A stretch of 64,000 bases of DNA. Origin: Gemmataceae bacterium. GTDB taxonomy: Bacteria > Planctomycetota > Planctomycetia > Gemmatales > Gemmataceae. The stretch covers positions 1,515,369-1,579,368 of the forward strand of contig LR594585.1 in NCBI GenBank assembly GCA_901538445.1, given 5' to 3'. The notes below the pieces were generated by a model, which saw only the letters and a program-made list of their open reading frames with translations, had not been told where the DNA came from and did not search any database. A program made the translations under genes and the position numbers. This document shows, in pieces, positions 39,551-47,830 of this stretch (position 1 is its first letter; every line of letters begins with the position of its first letter).

Positions 39551-42500
39551 TCAGACCATCAGCGGGAACGCGGCCGAGAACTCGGACGTGTTGCCCAGCG
39601 GGTCGGTCGCGGTCGCGGTCACGTCCGTCGCGTCCATCGGCGGCAGGTCCACCGTGAACGTGAACGTCGCCGCGCCGGTCGCGTCCGTGGTCACCGTCGC
39701 GGTGCCGAGGAACGTCCGGCCCTGGGCCGTGCCGCCCATCGGCGGCGCGTCGGCGAACACCTCGACGGTGTAGGTCGTGTTGGCCGCGGCCGTCAGCGTG
39801 CCGCTCACCTGGGCGGTCGTCGCGCCGGGCACCACCGCGGTGAGCACCGGGGCCGGTTGGTCGTTGTTGGCCCCGGGCGCGAGGCTGATGCCGTCGCCGC
39901 CGTTGAACGAGATCGAGTTCCGGGTGAACCGGTTCCTCGACCCGCCGGTGACCGCGATCCCGTCGCCGGTGTTCGGCACCGCGGACCCGTCGCGGCCCAC
40001 GCCGATGAGCGCGCCGACCACGGTGACCCCGGACGCCCCGTCGATCTCGATCCCGGGGCCCGCGTTGCCGCTGATGGTCGTCGGCAGGTTCGGGTCGAGC
40101 GACCCGATGGTCACGTTCCGCACCCCGGAGTCGACGTAGATCCCGCCCGACGCGTTGCCGAGCCCCTGCGGGTCCATCGGGTCCTCGGCGACCCCGCCCG
40201 AGTTGGTGCCGATGTGGGTGAAGTTGATGGCGACGTTGTAGGCCGAGCCGTACAGGGCGATCCCGTACCCCGCGTTGGCCGAGACGGTGCCGGTGGGGAC
40301 GACCGAGAAGTCGGTCTGCGGGCCGCCGATGACGATGTCGTGCGCCCCGTCGGCGATCTCGATGCCGTTGTCGCCGTTGGGCCGGGCCTCCTTGCCGTCG
40401 GTGTTCAGGCCGATGATGTTCTGGACGATCTGGACCCCGCGGGCCGCGCCGGAGATCTCGATCCCGTCGTCCCCGTTGTTGCCGATGATGTTGCCGATCT
40501 TCAGGACGATGTTGCCGCCGGTGGCGGTGATGTTCCACCCGTCCCCGTCGTTGCCGAACTCGTCGGCCGGGTCGTCGTCGAACGCGGCCACGCCGGTGAA
40601 GTTGTTGGACGCGACCAGGTTCCCGACCGCGTCCTGGAGCACCACCCCGTGGCCGCCGTTGCCTGCGATCACGTTGCCGAGCGGGATCGGGCCGCCGAAC
40701 GTCGTGTTCTGCGACGTGCCCTCGATCACCACCCCGTTCCCGAGGTTGCCGACCGTATCCTTGTTGTCGCTGGCCATGCCGAAGAAGTTGGCCTGGATCA
40801 CGGTGCCGTTGGAGTCCTTGACCCGGAGCCCGTTCCCGAGGTTGCCGCCGATCACGTTGTAGAAGACGAACGGGTTCTGGGTGGGCAGGGTGCCGATCAC
40901 GGCGTTGTTGTTCGAGCCGATGATCGCGACCCCGTCGCCGAAGTTGGGCACCGCGTAGGACCCGGTCCCGTCGGTGCCCACGAAGTTGCCGAACAGGATG
41001 TTCCCGGTGGACCCGCCGTCGATGCGGACGCCGTCGCCCCCGTTGCCCGAGACGAGGTTGCCCTGGGGCGGCCGGTCCCCGGAGAGGTCGTTGGGGAGCG
41101 TGCCGGGCGGGTTGGCCGAGACCGGTCCGCCGATGGTGTTGTTGTGCGCCCCGGCGGTGATCTGGATGCCGTGACCGATGTTGCCGACCAGCCCGCCGGA
41201 CGGGCCGTCCCCGTCCGGGTCGGTGCCCACGAGGTTCCCGCGGACCAGGTTGAACGCGGACCCGGCCCCGGTGAGGGTGATGCCGTTGCCGCGGTTCCCG
41301 GAGATCACGTTCGCCTGGCCGGTGCCGCCCCCGCCGATGGTGTTGTTCGCGGCGTTCACCAGCCGGACGCCGTCGCCCGAGTTCGGGAGGTCGCCGCACC
41401 CGCAGTCGGTGAGCCCGATGTACGTGCCCACGAGGTTGACGTTCTGCGCCCCGTTGATCAGGACGCCGTGGCCCTTGTTCCCGGAGATGGTGGTCGCCAG
41501 GTCCGGGTCGGTCGAGCCGATGTTGATGGACCGGGCGCCGGGGCCCACGTAGACGCCGCCCTTGGTGTTCCCGAGCACCTGCGGGCCGGCCGACGGGGCC
41601 TGGCCCTGCGAGTCGGTCCCGATCCGGGCGGCGTTCAGGTCCACGTTGCGGGGCCGGCCGACGAACGCGACGCCGAACCCGCCGTTGCCCGAGATGGTCT
41701 GCACCGGGATGATCGAGAACCCGGCCGTCGGGCCGCCGATCACCAGGTCGTGGGCGGTGCCCCCGACCTCGACCCCGTTGTCCCGGTTGGCGATCGGGAA
41801 CGCACCGTCGGTGTTGGTCCCGATCATGTTCTGGACCAGTTGCACCCCGCGGGCGTTCCCGGAGATCTCGACCCCGTCGTCGCCGCTGCCCGAGATCACG
41901 TTGATCCGGATCAGGTTGTTCCCGCCGGTCGAGGTGATGTGGATCCCGTCCTGCTTGTTGCCCAGGTCGGCGTTCCCGTTGAACGCGGCGACCCCGACGA
42001 ACGAGTTCTCGGACACGAACCCGGTCACCTGGTCCTGGAGCACGATCCCGTTCTTGGCGTTGGCCGCGACCACGTTGCCGAGCGGGATGATGCCGCCGAA
42101 CGTCGTGTTCCGCGAGGTGCCGGCGACGACCACGCCGTTCCCGCCGTTGCCGACCGCGGTGTTGTTGTCGCTGCCGAGCCCGAAGAAGTTGGCCTGGACG
42201 GTGGTGTTGTTCGAGTTCTGGACGAGCAGCCCGTCGCTCTTGTTGCCGCTCACCACGTTGTAGTAGATGAACGGGTCGAGGTTCACCTGGGTGCCGAGGA
42301 GCGAGTTCCCGTGGGCCCCGCTGATCACCACGCCCCGCTGGAGGTTCCCGAGCGCCCTGACCCCGGTCGTGTCGGTGCCGACGAAGTTGCCGCTGAGCGT
42401 GTTGCCGGTGGCCCCGCCGGTGATGACCACCCCGTTGGCGGTGTTGCCCGAGATCAGGTTCCCGTCCGGCGACCGCCGCCCGGACAGTTCGTTCGGGGTG

Positions 42501-43240
42501 GTCCCGGGCGGGTTGGCGGGGGTCCGGCCGCCGATCAGGTTCCCGGTCGAGCCCCCGGTAATGACGATCCCGTTGGTCCCGTTGGCGAGCCGCCGGGTGC
42601 CGCTCGCGTCGGTCCCGATCAGGTTCCCCTGGACGGTGTTCTTCCCGCCCCCGACGATCGCGATCCCGTTCGCGCCGTTGCCCGAGATGAGGTTCGCCTG
42701 GTTCGGCCCCGCGCCGCCGATGGTGCTCCCCGTGGCCGTGCCCTGGACGAGGACGCCGTTGCCGGTGTTGCCGGCCGGGAGCACCCCGTTGCCCTGCGCG
42801 CCGATGTAGTTCCCGAACAGGCTGACGTTCCGGGAGACCAGCGTCACCCCGGCCCCGGCGGCCCGGATGACCCCGAGCGACTGGAGCGTGGAGTTGCCCG
42901 ACCCGGACCCGAACACGAGCCCCTGGAACCCGTTCGCGTTCACGAACACGGTGGGGCCCGAGGTGAACCCGGGGGCCGAGTCCCCGGACACCGTGACCGG
43001 GCTGGTGAACGCCGGCAGGGCGGCGGTCAGGACGACGGTCCCCCGCACCCCGAACTGGATCTCGTCCAGCCCCGGGGTCGCGTTCGCGCGGTTGATGGCG
43101 TTCCGGAGCGACCCGGCCCCGGAGTCGGTGAGGTTGGTGACGGTGAAGACGGCGGGGACCGCGCGCTCGTCGAGTTGCTCGAGGTTCAAGGAGGACCGGC
43201 GGGGCTGCTTCGCGGGGCGGTGGGCGTTGGGGAGACGCAT
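39551..43240 (-). CDS. Giant surface protein with right-handed beta-helix repeats
   Basis: 1229 residues. The N-terminus has the Gemmata-type surface motif LEQLDERAVPA (about 22-32), then TVTNLTDSGAGSLRNAI, a CSLREA-like segment. Most of the protein is a run of PbH1/NosD-like coils, each about 20-25 residues, rich in NxISGNxxxGV and GNxIGTxxxG turns: a long parallel beta-helix. Residues about 240-608 and 704-1079 are a tandem duplication with a period of about 465 residues. The last 100 residues form an Ig-like domain. No enzyme motif is visible. It is probably an envelope or extracellular adhesin. Start ATG 43240 was chosen because the motif lies close behind it. Confidence 0.86.
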   Translation of the reverse strand: MRLPNAHRPAKQPRRSSLNLEQLDERAVPAVFTVTNLTDSGAGSLRNAINRANATPGLDEIQFGVRGTVVLTAALPAFTSPVTVSGDSAPGFTSGPTVFVNANGFQGLVFGSGSGNSTLQSLGVIRAAGAGVTLVSRNVSLFGNYIGAQGNGVLPAGNTGNGVLVQGTATGSTIGGAGPNQANLISGNGANGIAIVGGGKNTVQGNLIGTDASGTRRLANGTNGIVITGGSTGNLIGGRTPANPPGTTPNELSGRRSPDGNLISGNTANGVVITGGATGNTLSGNFVGTDTTGVRALGNLQRGVVISGAHGNSLLGTQVNLDPFIYYNVVSGNKSDGLLVQNSNNTTVQANFFGLGSDNNTAVGNGGNGVVVAGTSRNTTFGGIIPLGNVVAANAKNGIVLQDQVTGFVSENSFVGVAAFNGNADLGNKQDGIHITSTGGNNLIRINVISGSGDDGVEISGNARGVQLVQNMIGTNTDGAFPIANRDNGVEVGGTAHDLVIGGPTAGFSIIPVQTISGNGGFGVAFVGRPRNVDLNAARIGTDSQGQAPSAGPQVLGNTKGGVYVGPGARSINIGSTDPDLATTISGNKGHGVLINGAQNVNLVGTYIGLTDCGCGDLPNSGDGVRLVNAANNTIGGGGTGQANVISGNRGNGITLTGAGSAFNLVRGNLVGTDPDGDGPSGGLVGNIGHGIQITAGAHNNTIGGPVSANPPGTLPNDLSGDRPPQGNLVSGNGGDGVRIDGGSTGNILFGNFVGTDGTGSYAVPNFGDGVAIIGSNNNAVIGTLPTQNPFVFYNVIGGNLGNGLRVKDSNGTVIQANFFGMASDNKDTVGNLGNGVVIEGTSQNTTFGGPIPLGNVIAGNGGHGVVLQDAVGNLVASNNFTGVAAFDDDPADEFGNDGDGWNITATGGNIVLKIGNIIGNNGDDGIEISGAARGVQIVQNIIGLNTDGKEARPNGDNGIEIADGAHDIVIGGPQTDFSVVPTGTVSANAGYGIALYGSAYNVAINFTHIGTNSGGVAEDPMDPQGLGNASGGIYVDSGVRNVTIGSLDPNLPTTISGNAGPGIEIDGASGVTVVGALIGVGRDGSAVPNTGDGIAVTGGSRNRFTRNSISFNGGDGISLAPGANNDQPAPVLTAVVPGATTAQVSGTLTAAANTTYTVEVFADAPPMGGTAQGRTFLGTATVTTDATGAATFTFTVDLPPMDATDVTATATDPLGNTSEFSAAFPLMV

Positions 43241-43615
43241 CGGGGGGTGGCTCCGGGTGGGTAAGGCCAAACGGGTCGCGTCGTGCGGCCCCGGTCGGGG
43301 TGCAGTTCTCCTGCCCGCTTGGGCCTGAGTACCGGTCGGCAGTCTACGGGACTAATTGTTCGCCGCACCCGGAACCATAACAAGCGAACCAGCCCGATTT
43401 CACCATTTCAGCGACGCCCGGTTGTGGGGCCGCATCAATTCGGCAGGTCCGGGCGCACGTTCACGCCGCCACGCACGCGCGGCGCAGCCGAACTCTCGTG
43501 CAGAATCCGAATACGCGGGTGCTGTTGAGGTGCCAGCGAGGGGCGCGGCGTGAGCCCGCCGGTGCCCCTCAAAGCACCGGCGGGCTCGCGCCCCTCGCCA
43601 ATCCCGTGCCGTGGG
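43241..43615. other. Intergenic region after the methyltransferase gene
   Basis: 375 bases between two minus-strand genes. It contains the palindromic element at 43536-43598 next to the stop of the methyltransferase gene. The part near 43241-43400 should hold the promoter of the beta-helix gene. No gene was seen. Confidence 0.5.
43536..43598. repeat. Palindromic element after the methyltransferase gene
   Basis: Arms 43536-43565 and 43574-43598 are exact inverted copies except for five extra bases (GGCGT) in the left arm. The core GGCGTGAGCCCGCCGGTG resembles the elements at 31459 and 35113. Located 18 bases after the methyltransferase stop, it may also terminate transcription. Confidence 0.78.
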
Positions 43616-44821
43616 CTACACGACGCGGCAGAACACGGCCTTGAGGTACCGGCCCTCGGGGACGTGGAGCAGGAACGGGTGGTCGGCCCCGGCCCCGGTG
43701 ATCTTGAAGATTTGGAGGGTGCGGCCGGCCTGCCACCCGGCCCGGCGGATCGATTCGAGGAAGTCGGCCTCGCTCACCAGGCCGGTGCAGGAGCACGTCA
43801 GGAACACGCCGCCGGTGGCCACGACCTGCAGCGCGAGCCGGTTCATGTCGCAGTACTTCCGCAGCGCGCCCTCGACGTCCTCGCGGTCCCGGGTGAGCTT
43901 GGCCGGGTCGAGGACCACCGTGTCGAACCGCTCCCCGTTGGGGATCACGTCGCGGAGCCACGAGAACAGGTCGGCCTGGATGTACCGGACCGCCGCGCCG
44001 TTGAGCCTGGCGTTCTGCTTCGCCATGTCGAGGGCCTGCTCGTCGAGGTCGAGGCCGACGACCTCGGCCGCGCCGCCCCGGGCCTTGGCGTACACCCCGA
44101 ACCCCCCCGTGTTGCAGCAGATGTCGAGCACCCGCTTGCCGCCGCAGAACGTGCTGAGCAGCTCGCGGTTGTCCCGCTGGTCCACGAAGAACCCGGTCTT
44201 GTGCTTGCTCCCGGGGGCGACCCGGAACCGGAGCCCGTTCTCGGTGATGACGTCGGGCGGGGGCGGGGCCGGGGGCCGGCAGTCGAACGACTCCTGCTTG
44301 CCGACGTGCTCCTCGGCGAAGTAGTAGAACTTGGTGTCCGGGAAGTGGCCCCGCAGCGCGTCCATGATGACGCCGCGCTGCTTGAACATCCCGGCCGAGA
44401 AGAACTCGAGCACGCAGGTGTCGCCGAACCGGTCGACGACCAGCCCGGAGAGCCCGTCGGCCTCGGAGTGGACGAGCCGGTAGGCGTTGGTCACCTTGTC
44501 GAGCTTGAGCACGTCGCGGCGGAACCCGACGGCGGCCCCGATCTTCCTGGCGAAGAACGCGGCATCGACGGGCTCGTCCTTGTCGGTGGTCATGACCCGC
44601 AGGGTGATCCGCGAGTGCCCGTTGTAGAACCCGCGGGCGACCCAGTTGCCGGTCCGCTCGACGACGTCCACGACGGTGCCGGGCGCGATCCGCGCGGCCG
44701 GCTTCTCGACCATCTTCTGGAAGATCCACGGGTGCGACGACCGCCGCTCGATCTTGAGCGTGACGACCGGGAGCGGTGCAACGGGTGCGGGTGCGGGGGT
44801 GCTAGTGGTGCCGTCAGACAT
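43616..44821 (-). CDS. Class I rRNA methyltransferase, RlmI type
   Basis: 401 residues. RlmI-type enzymes methylate cytosine in 23S rRNA. It has an N-terminal PUA-like segment (SSHPWIFQKM... and GTVVDVVERTGNWVARGF), a middle part ending in HKTGFFVDQRDNR, and a SAM-binding fold with VLDICCNTGGFGVYA, VVLDPAKL and TCSCTG. The order and length agree with RlmI/RlmK C-terminal-type enzymes. The last block with a Cys-Ser-Cys is typical of this branch. It diverges from the EEP gene by 58 bases. Site specificity is inferred from family, so no symbol is given. Confidence 0.85.
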   Translation of the reverse strand: MSDGTTSTPAPAPVAPLPVVTLKIERRSSHPWIFQKMVEKPAARIAPGTVVDVVERTGNWVARGFYNGHSRITLRVMTTDKDEPVDAAFFARKIGAAVGFRRDVLKLDKVTNAYRLVHSEADGLSGLVVDRFGDTCVLEFFSAGMFKQRGVIMDALRGHFPDTKFYYFAEEHVGKQESFDCRPPAPPPPDVITENGLRFRVAPGSKHKTGFFVDQRDNRELLSTFCGGKRVLDICCNTGGFGVYAKARGGAAEVVGLDLDEQALDMAKQNARLNGAAVRYIQADLFSWLRDVIPNGERFDTVVLDPAKLTRDREDVEGALRKYCDMNRLALQVVATGGVFLTCSCTGLVSEADFLESIRRAGWQAGRTLQIFKITGAGADHPFLLHVPEGRYLKAVFCRVV

Positions 44822-44879
44822 TTGGTAAGCTGCGGGGGTACCCGTTCGCCCGGAACGGCGGGATCGAAATCGGTATTGT

Positions 44880-45740
44880 ATGCCCGGCCTGTTCTTCTGG
44901 AACTTGTACGGCCGGCAGGACCGGAACCGCGCCCGCCGCGAGGCCGCGATCTGCGCGACCCTGACGCGACTGGTTCAGCACCGCGACCTCGACGTGCTGG
45001 TGTTCGCGGAGTGCGAGATCGCCGAAGCACAGATCGCCTCGGCGCTCAACGCCGGCAACCGCGGAACCTACCACTGCCCGAGGTCGCGGAGCCGCCGCAT
45101 CAAGGTCTGGACCCGGCTCGCAGCAGGGGCCGTGGTCGACCGGTACAATGGACGCACAACGGACCGGTTTACCGTCCGCACGATGACGTTCCCTGCTCCG
45201 GCACCGGCTCCTGTCCGCTTGGTTGGAGTCCACCTGACGGACCGACAGACGGCACCGACCGAAGCGGGGCGAATGGGGCTCGTGGGGCCGATCGTCCACA
45301 CGATCTCCGGTCTCGAACGGCGAGACGGAGACCAGCGAACGATCCTCATCGGCGACCTCAACATGAACCCATACGAAGCGGGGGTCGTCGGTACACACGC
45401 TCTTCACGCGGTGATGACCAAGGAGTTGACGCAGACGGTGGCCGGACTAACAGCGCGCGAGCGCCACTCGTGCTTCTACAACCCGATGTGGTCGTGCTTT
45501 GGCGACATCTCGGCGGGACCTTCTGGAACCCACTACTGGGCGAACGCCGAAGAACCCACGAACCACTTTTGGCAGCTCTACGATCAGGTGCTGGTCCGCC
45601 CGGAGTTGATAGCCAGCTTCGTGCGGGTCGAAATCCTGGCAAGCGACGGTCAGGAGAGCTTACTGACACGTGCAGGTCGCCCGCGCTCGACGGTTCTCTC
45701 CGACCACTTGCCGCTGTACTGTGAGTTCAACTTCGTCTGA
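44880..45740 (+). CDS. Endonuclease/exonuclease/phosphatase (EEP) family protein
   Basis: 286 residues of the EEP superfamily, which includes DNase I, exonuclease III, sphingomyelinases and lipid phosphatases. Recognisable blocks are FFWNLYGR at the start, LVFAECE (metal Glu), RLVGVHLTD, LIGDLNMNPYE (Asp-x-Asn), and SDHLPLYCEF at the end, the catalytic Asp-His pair. No signal peptide or membrane helix is present, so it acts in the cytoplasm. Ten bases after its stop comes a hypothetical gene with a GAGGAG site, so they form a two-gene unit. Base composition is lower in GC than neighbouring genes, most clearly in the second gene, suggesting recent acquisition. The substrate is unknown; a nuclease of a defence or stress module is a possibility. 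Confidence 0.85.
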   Translation: MPGLFFWNLYGRQDRNRARREAAICATLTRLVQHRDLDVLVFAECEIAEAQIASALNAGNRGTYHCPRSRSRRIKVWTRLAAGAVVDRYNGRTTDRFTVRTMTFPAPAPAPVRLVGVHLTDRQTAPTEAGRMGLVGPIVHTISGLERRDGDQRTILIGDLNMNPYEAGVVGTHALHAVMTKELTQTVAGLTARERHSCFYNPMWSCFGDISAGPSGTHYWANAEEPTNHFWQLYDQVLVRPELIASFVRVEILASDGQESLLTRAGRPRSTVLSDHLPLYCEFNFV

Positions 45741-45750
45741 GGAGCACACA

Positions 45751-46266
45751 ATGCCGATCGAGATTCCCGACCTCTGGGGCGACGACATCAAAGTTGATGT
45801 TTTGCCGCCGTTGGTGATCCTCAAGGCTCAAGACGGGGCCATCAGCCGCAAGACCACGGGCATCCTTCGCGCGGAGGTCTTGACCTCCGAGAGTGAAGAG
45901 CCGGATGAAGACGGTTACCACAAAGTTGTGACTCACACGCTCGATCTGACGGCCCCGGCTCTGAATTACAGCGAATCGGTTTTAGAGGTGTCACACGACT
46001 CAGATCGCATGTACCCGGCGGTGGTTAGCGTTCCCGATCCAATTGATTGGCACGCCCGAAGCGATAGCCCTACGCCTCTGGCCTCAGGTGGTGTACTGGG
46101 CCTCATGGCACACTCCCGCACAGTAACAGCGCATTCAGCCGACGAGTTCATGACGTTTCTGGGCCGCGCGCTTCAGTCACGGTACACGAAAGCTACCATC
46201 GATTCGCTCCTCGCCATGAGCAACGAGAAGCGGATGAAGAGCGAGGCCCCTGCTCAGGCGTCGTGA
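45751..46266 (+). CDS. Hypothetical protein, partner of the EEP gene
   Basis: 171 residues, not recognised. It starts MPIEIPDLWGDDIKVDVLPP, then a mixed beta-rich region with alternating acidic and hydrophobic residues, and ends in a helix ending LAMSNEKRMKSEA. No signal peptide, membrane helix, zinc-binding or catalytic motif is visible. It is translated from ATG 45751, 10 bases behind the EEP stop, with GAGGAG just before it. Four full 60-base rows inside it (45841-46080) contain about 57% G+C against roughly 67-70% in flanking genes. The stop is one base before that of convergent pfkA. A role as regulator, immunity or adaptor for the nuclease is conjecture. Confidence 0.65.
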   Translation: MPIEIPDLWGDDIKVDVLPPLVILKAQDGAISRKTTGILRAEVLTSESEEPDEDGYHKVVTHTLDLTAPALNYSESVLEVSHDSDRMYPAVVSVPDPIDWHARSDSPTPLASGGVLGLMAHSRTVTAHSADEFMTFLGRALQSRYTKATIDSLLAMSNEKRMKSEAPAQAS

Positions 46267-46267
46267 A

Positions 46268-47671
46268 TCACTCCTCCAAGTACCGGATCCGCTTGTTCAC
46301 GTCGGTGTTGACCGAGTGGTACGGCATCTTCAGGTGGCTCGGGTCGAACAGCTCGGCCCGCATCACCTCCACGTCGTCGGCCCCGACCGCCCGGGTGAAG
46401 ATCGGCACCAGGTAGTCGATCCCGGTCTGGCTCGGCCGCATCGCGACCGGGTCGTAGAAGCTCGGGTGCATGGTGCGGGCGTGGATCAGCCCCCACCGGT
46501 CCCGGAAGTCGTTCGCGTACACCTGCCCGAGGTGGAACCCGCGGTCCCGGGTGTACTGGAGCACCGACACCGCGTTCATCGTCCCCTGCACCAGCATGTC
46601 GACCGCGTGGCCGCCGAGCTGGCCGGCGTAGAACCGGTCGAACAGCACCGGGCGGCCGCCCCGCTGCGTGTGCCCGAGCTTCCGGGTGAAGATCGCGGCC
46701 TTCGCCGACTCGTTCCGCCGCTTGCTCGTGAAGTACGTGTCGCCGAGCCGCTGGATCAGCACCGACCGCAGCGCCTCCGACGCGCCGCTGAGGATCTTGT
46801 TGCCCGACGGGTCGGTGCTGTTCAGTTCGGCCCCGAGTTCCTCGCCCTTCGCGTCCACGATGCCCTCGCCGCACACGATCACGCAGTGCTTCTGGAGGTC
46901 GTAGATCTCCTTGATGCGCTCGACGAGCATGTCCACGTTGAGCCGGTGCTCGGGGACGAGCAGGAGGTCCGGCTGGCCGTACGCGGCCCCGAGCGCGAGG
47001 TAGCCCGAGTGCCGGCCCATGACCTCGACGATGGCGATGCGGCGGTGGCTCTCGGCGGTGGTCCGCACCCGCTGCACGCCGGACGCCGACACGAACACCG
47101 CGGTCGCGTACCCCGGGGTCACGTAGTTCACGATCTGGTCGAGGTCGAACCGGTCCCGGGACTCGGCCCGGGTGTACAGGAACCCGTCCTTCTCGGTCGC
47201 CCCGGGGACGACCGCGCCGGCCGGGTGCCGGACCCACTCGTCCACCTCCGACCGGTAGTTCAGCCCGAGGTCGTTGTCGATGGTCTTCGGGGCGAGGACC
47301 GTCGGCAGGCACTCGCACAGCGCCTGCATGCCGTTCAGGGTGCCGTCGCCGCCGACGCAGATGAGCCCCTCGATGCCGAGCTTCCGGAGCCGGCCGGCGA
47401 TGAGGTTCACGCTCTCCTTGTCGCCGGCGTCGACGTAGTCCCGGGACGCGCCGATGAGGGTGCCGCCGAGGGTCGGGTCGAGTTCCGGGATCGGCGCGTA
47501 CAGCGGGTTCAGGTGCAGGTGCGGCACCCGGGGGTTGAACAGGCTGCTGAACCCCTTGATGAGCCCGATCACCTCGATCTTACGCTGGCACGCCCGGGTG
47601 ACCGCGCCGTGAATGGTCGCGTTCAGCGCCGGGGTGTCGCCGCCGGCCGTGAGAATACCGATACGCTTCAT
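46268..47671 (-). CDS. pfkA: 6-phosphofructokinase, PfkA family
   Basis: 467 residues, long for bacterial Pfk. It catalyses the phosphorylation of fructose 6-phosphate. Visible blocks: GILTAGGDTPALNA, CVGGDGTLNG, APKTIDNDL, VEVMGRHSGYLAL. Matching E. coli numbering, position 104 is Gly (as in ATP-using enzymes) but 124 is Lys (as in PPi-using enzymes and some long ATP enzymes), so the phosphoryl donor is uncertain. An extra segment of about 40 residues separates TIDND from the substrate-binding block. Convergent with the EEP partner gene. No other glycolytic gene is adjacent. Confidence 0.88.
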   Translation of the reverse strand: MKRIGILTAGGDTPALNATIHGAVTRACQRKIEVIGLIKGFSSLFNPRVPHLHLNPLYAPIPELDPTLGGTLIGASRDYVDAGDKESVNLIAGRLRKLGIEGLICVGGDGTLNGMQALCECLPTVLAPKTIDNDLGLNYRSEVDEWVRHPAGAVVPGATEKDGFLYTRAESRDRFDLDQIVNYVTPGYATAVFVSASGVQRVRTTAESHRRIAIVEVMGRHSGYLALGAAYGQPDLLLVPEHRLNVDMLVERIKEIYDLQKHCVIVCGEGIVDAKGEELGAELNSTDPSGNKILSGASEALRSVLIQRLGDTYFTSKRRNESAKAAIFTRKLGHTQRGGRPVLFDRFYAGQLGGHAVDMLVQGTMNAVSVLQYTRDRGFHLGQVYANDFRDRWGLIHARTMHPSFYDPVAMRPSQTGIDYLVPIFTRAVGADDVEVMRAELFDPSHLKMPYHSVNTDVNKRIRYLEE

Positions 47672-47830
47672 CCGCTGCCCTCGGGGTCTGCGCGTGGGGG
47701 AGGGGGGTGGTGATGAGAAGTCTATGTGTCATGCGCCCCGCGGCCGTGAAATGTCTCCGGCGGCCCCGCCCGGCCGTTTACAGTGGTCGTGAAGGACCGG
47801 TGTGCGTTCGATTGGGAAAGCGGGTGTGTC

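Noticed and set aside
39857-43264. Long plus-strand frame of 1135 codons opposite the beta-helix gene
   Set aside because: Composition is Asp/Val/Arg/Pro-rich without domains, typical for the antisense of a high-GC gene. The minus-strand frame has clear PbH1 repeats, a surface-protein N-terminus and an Ig-like end.
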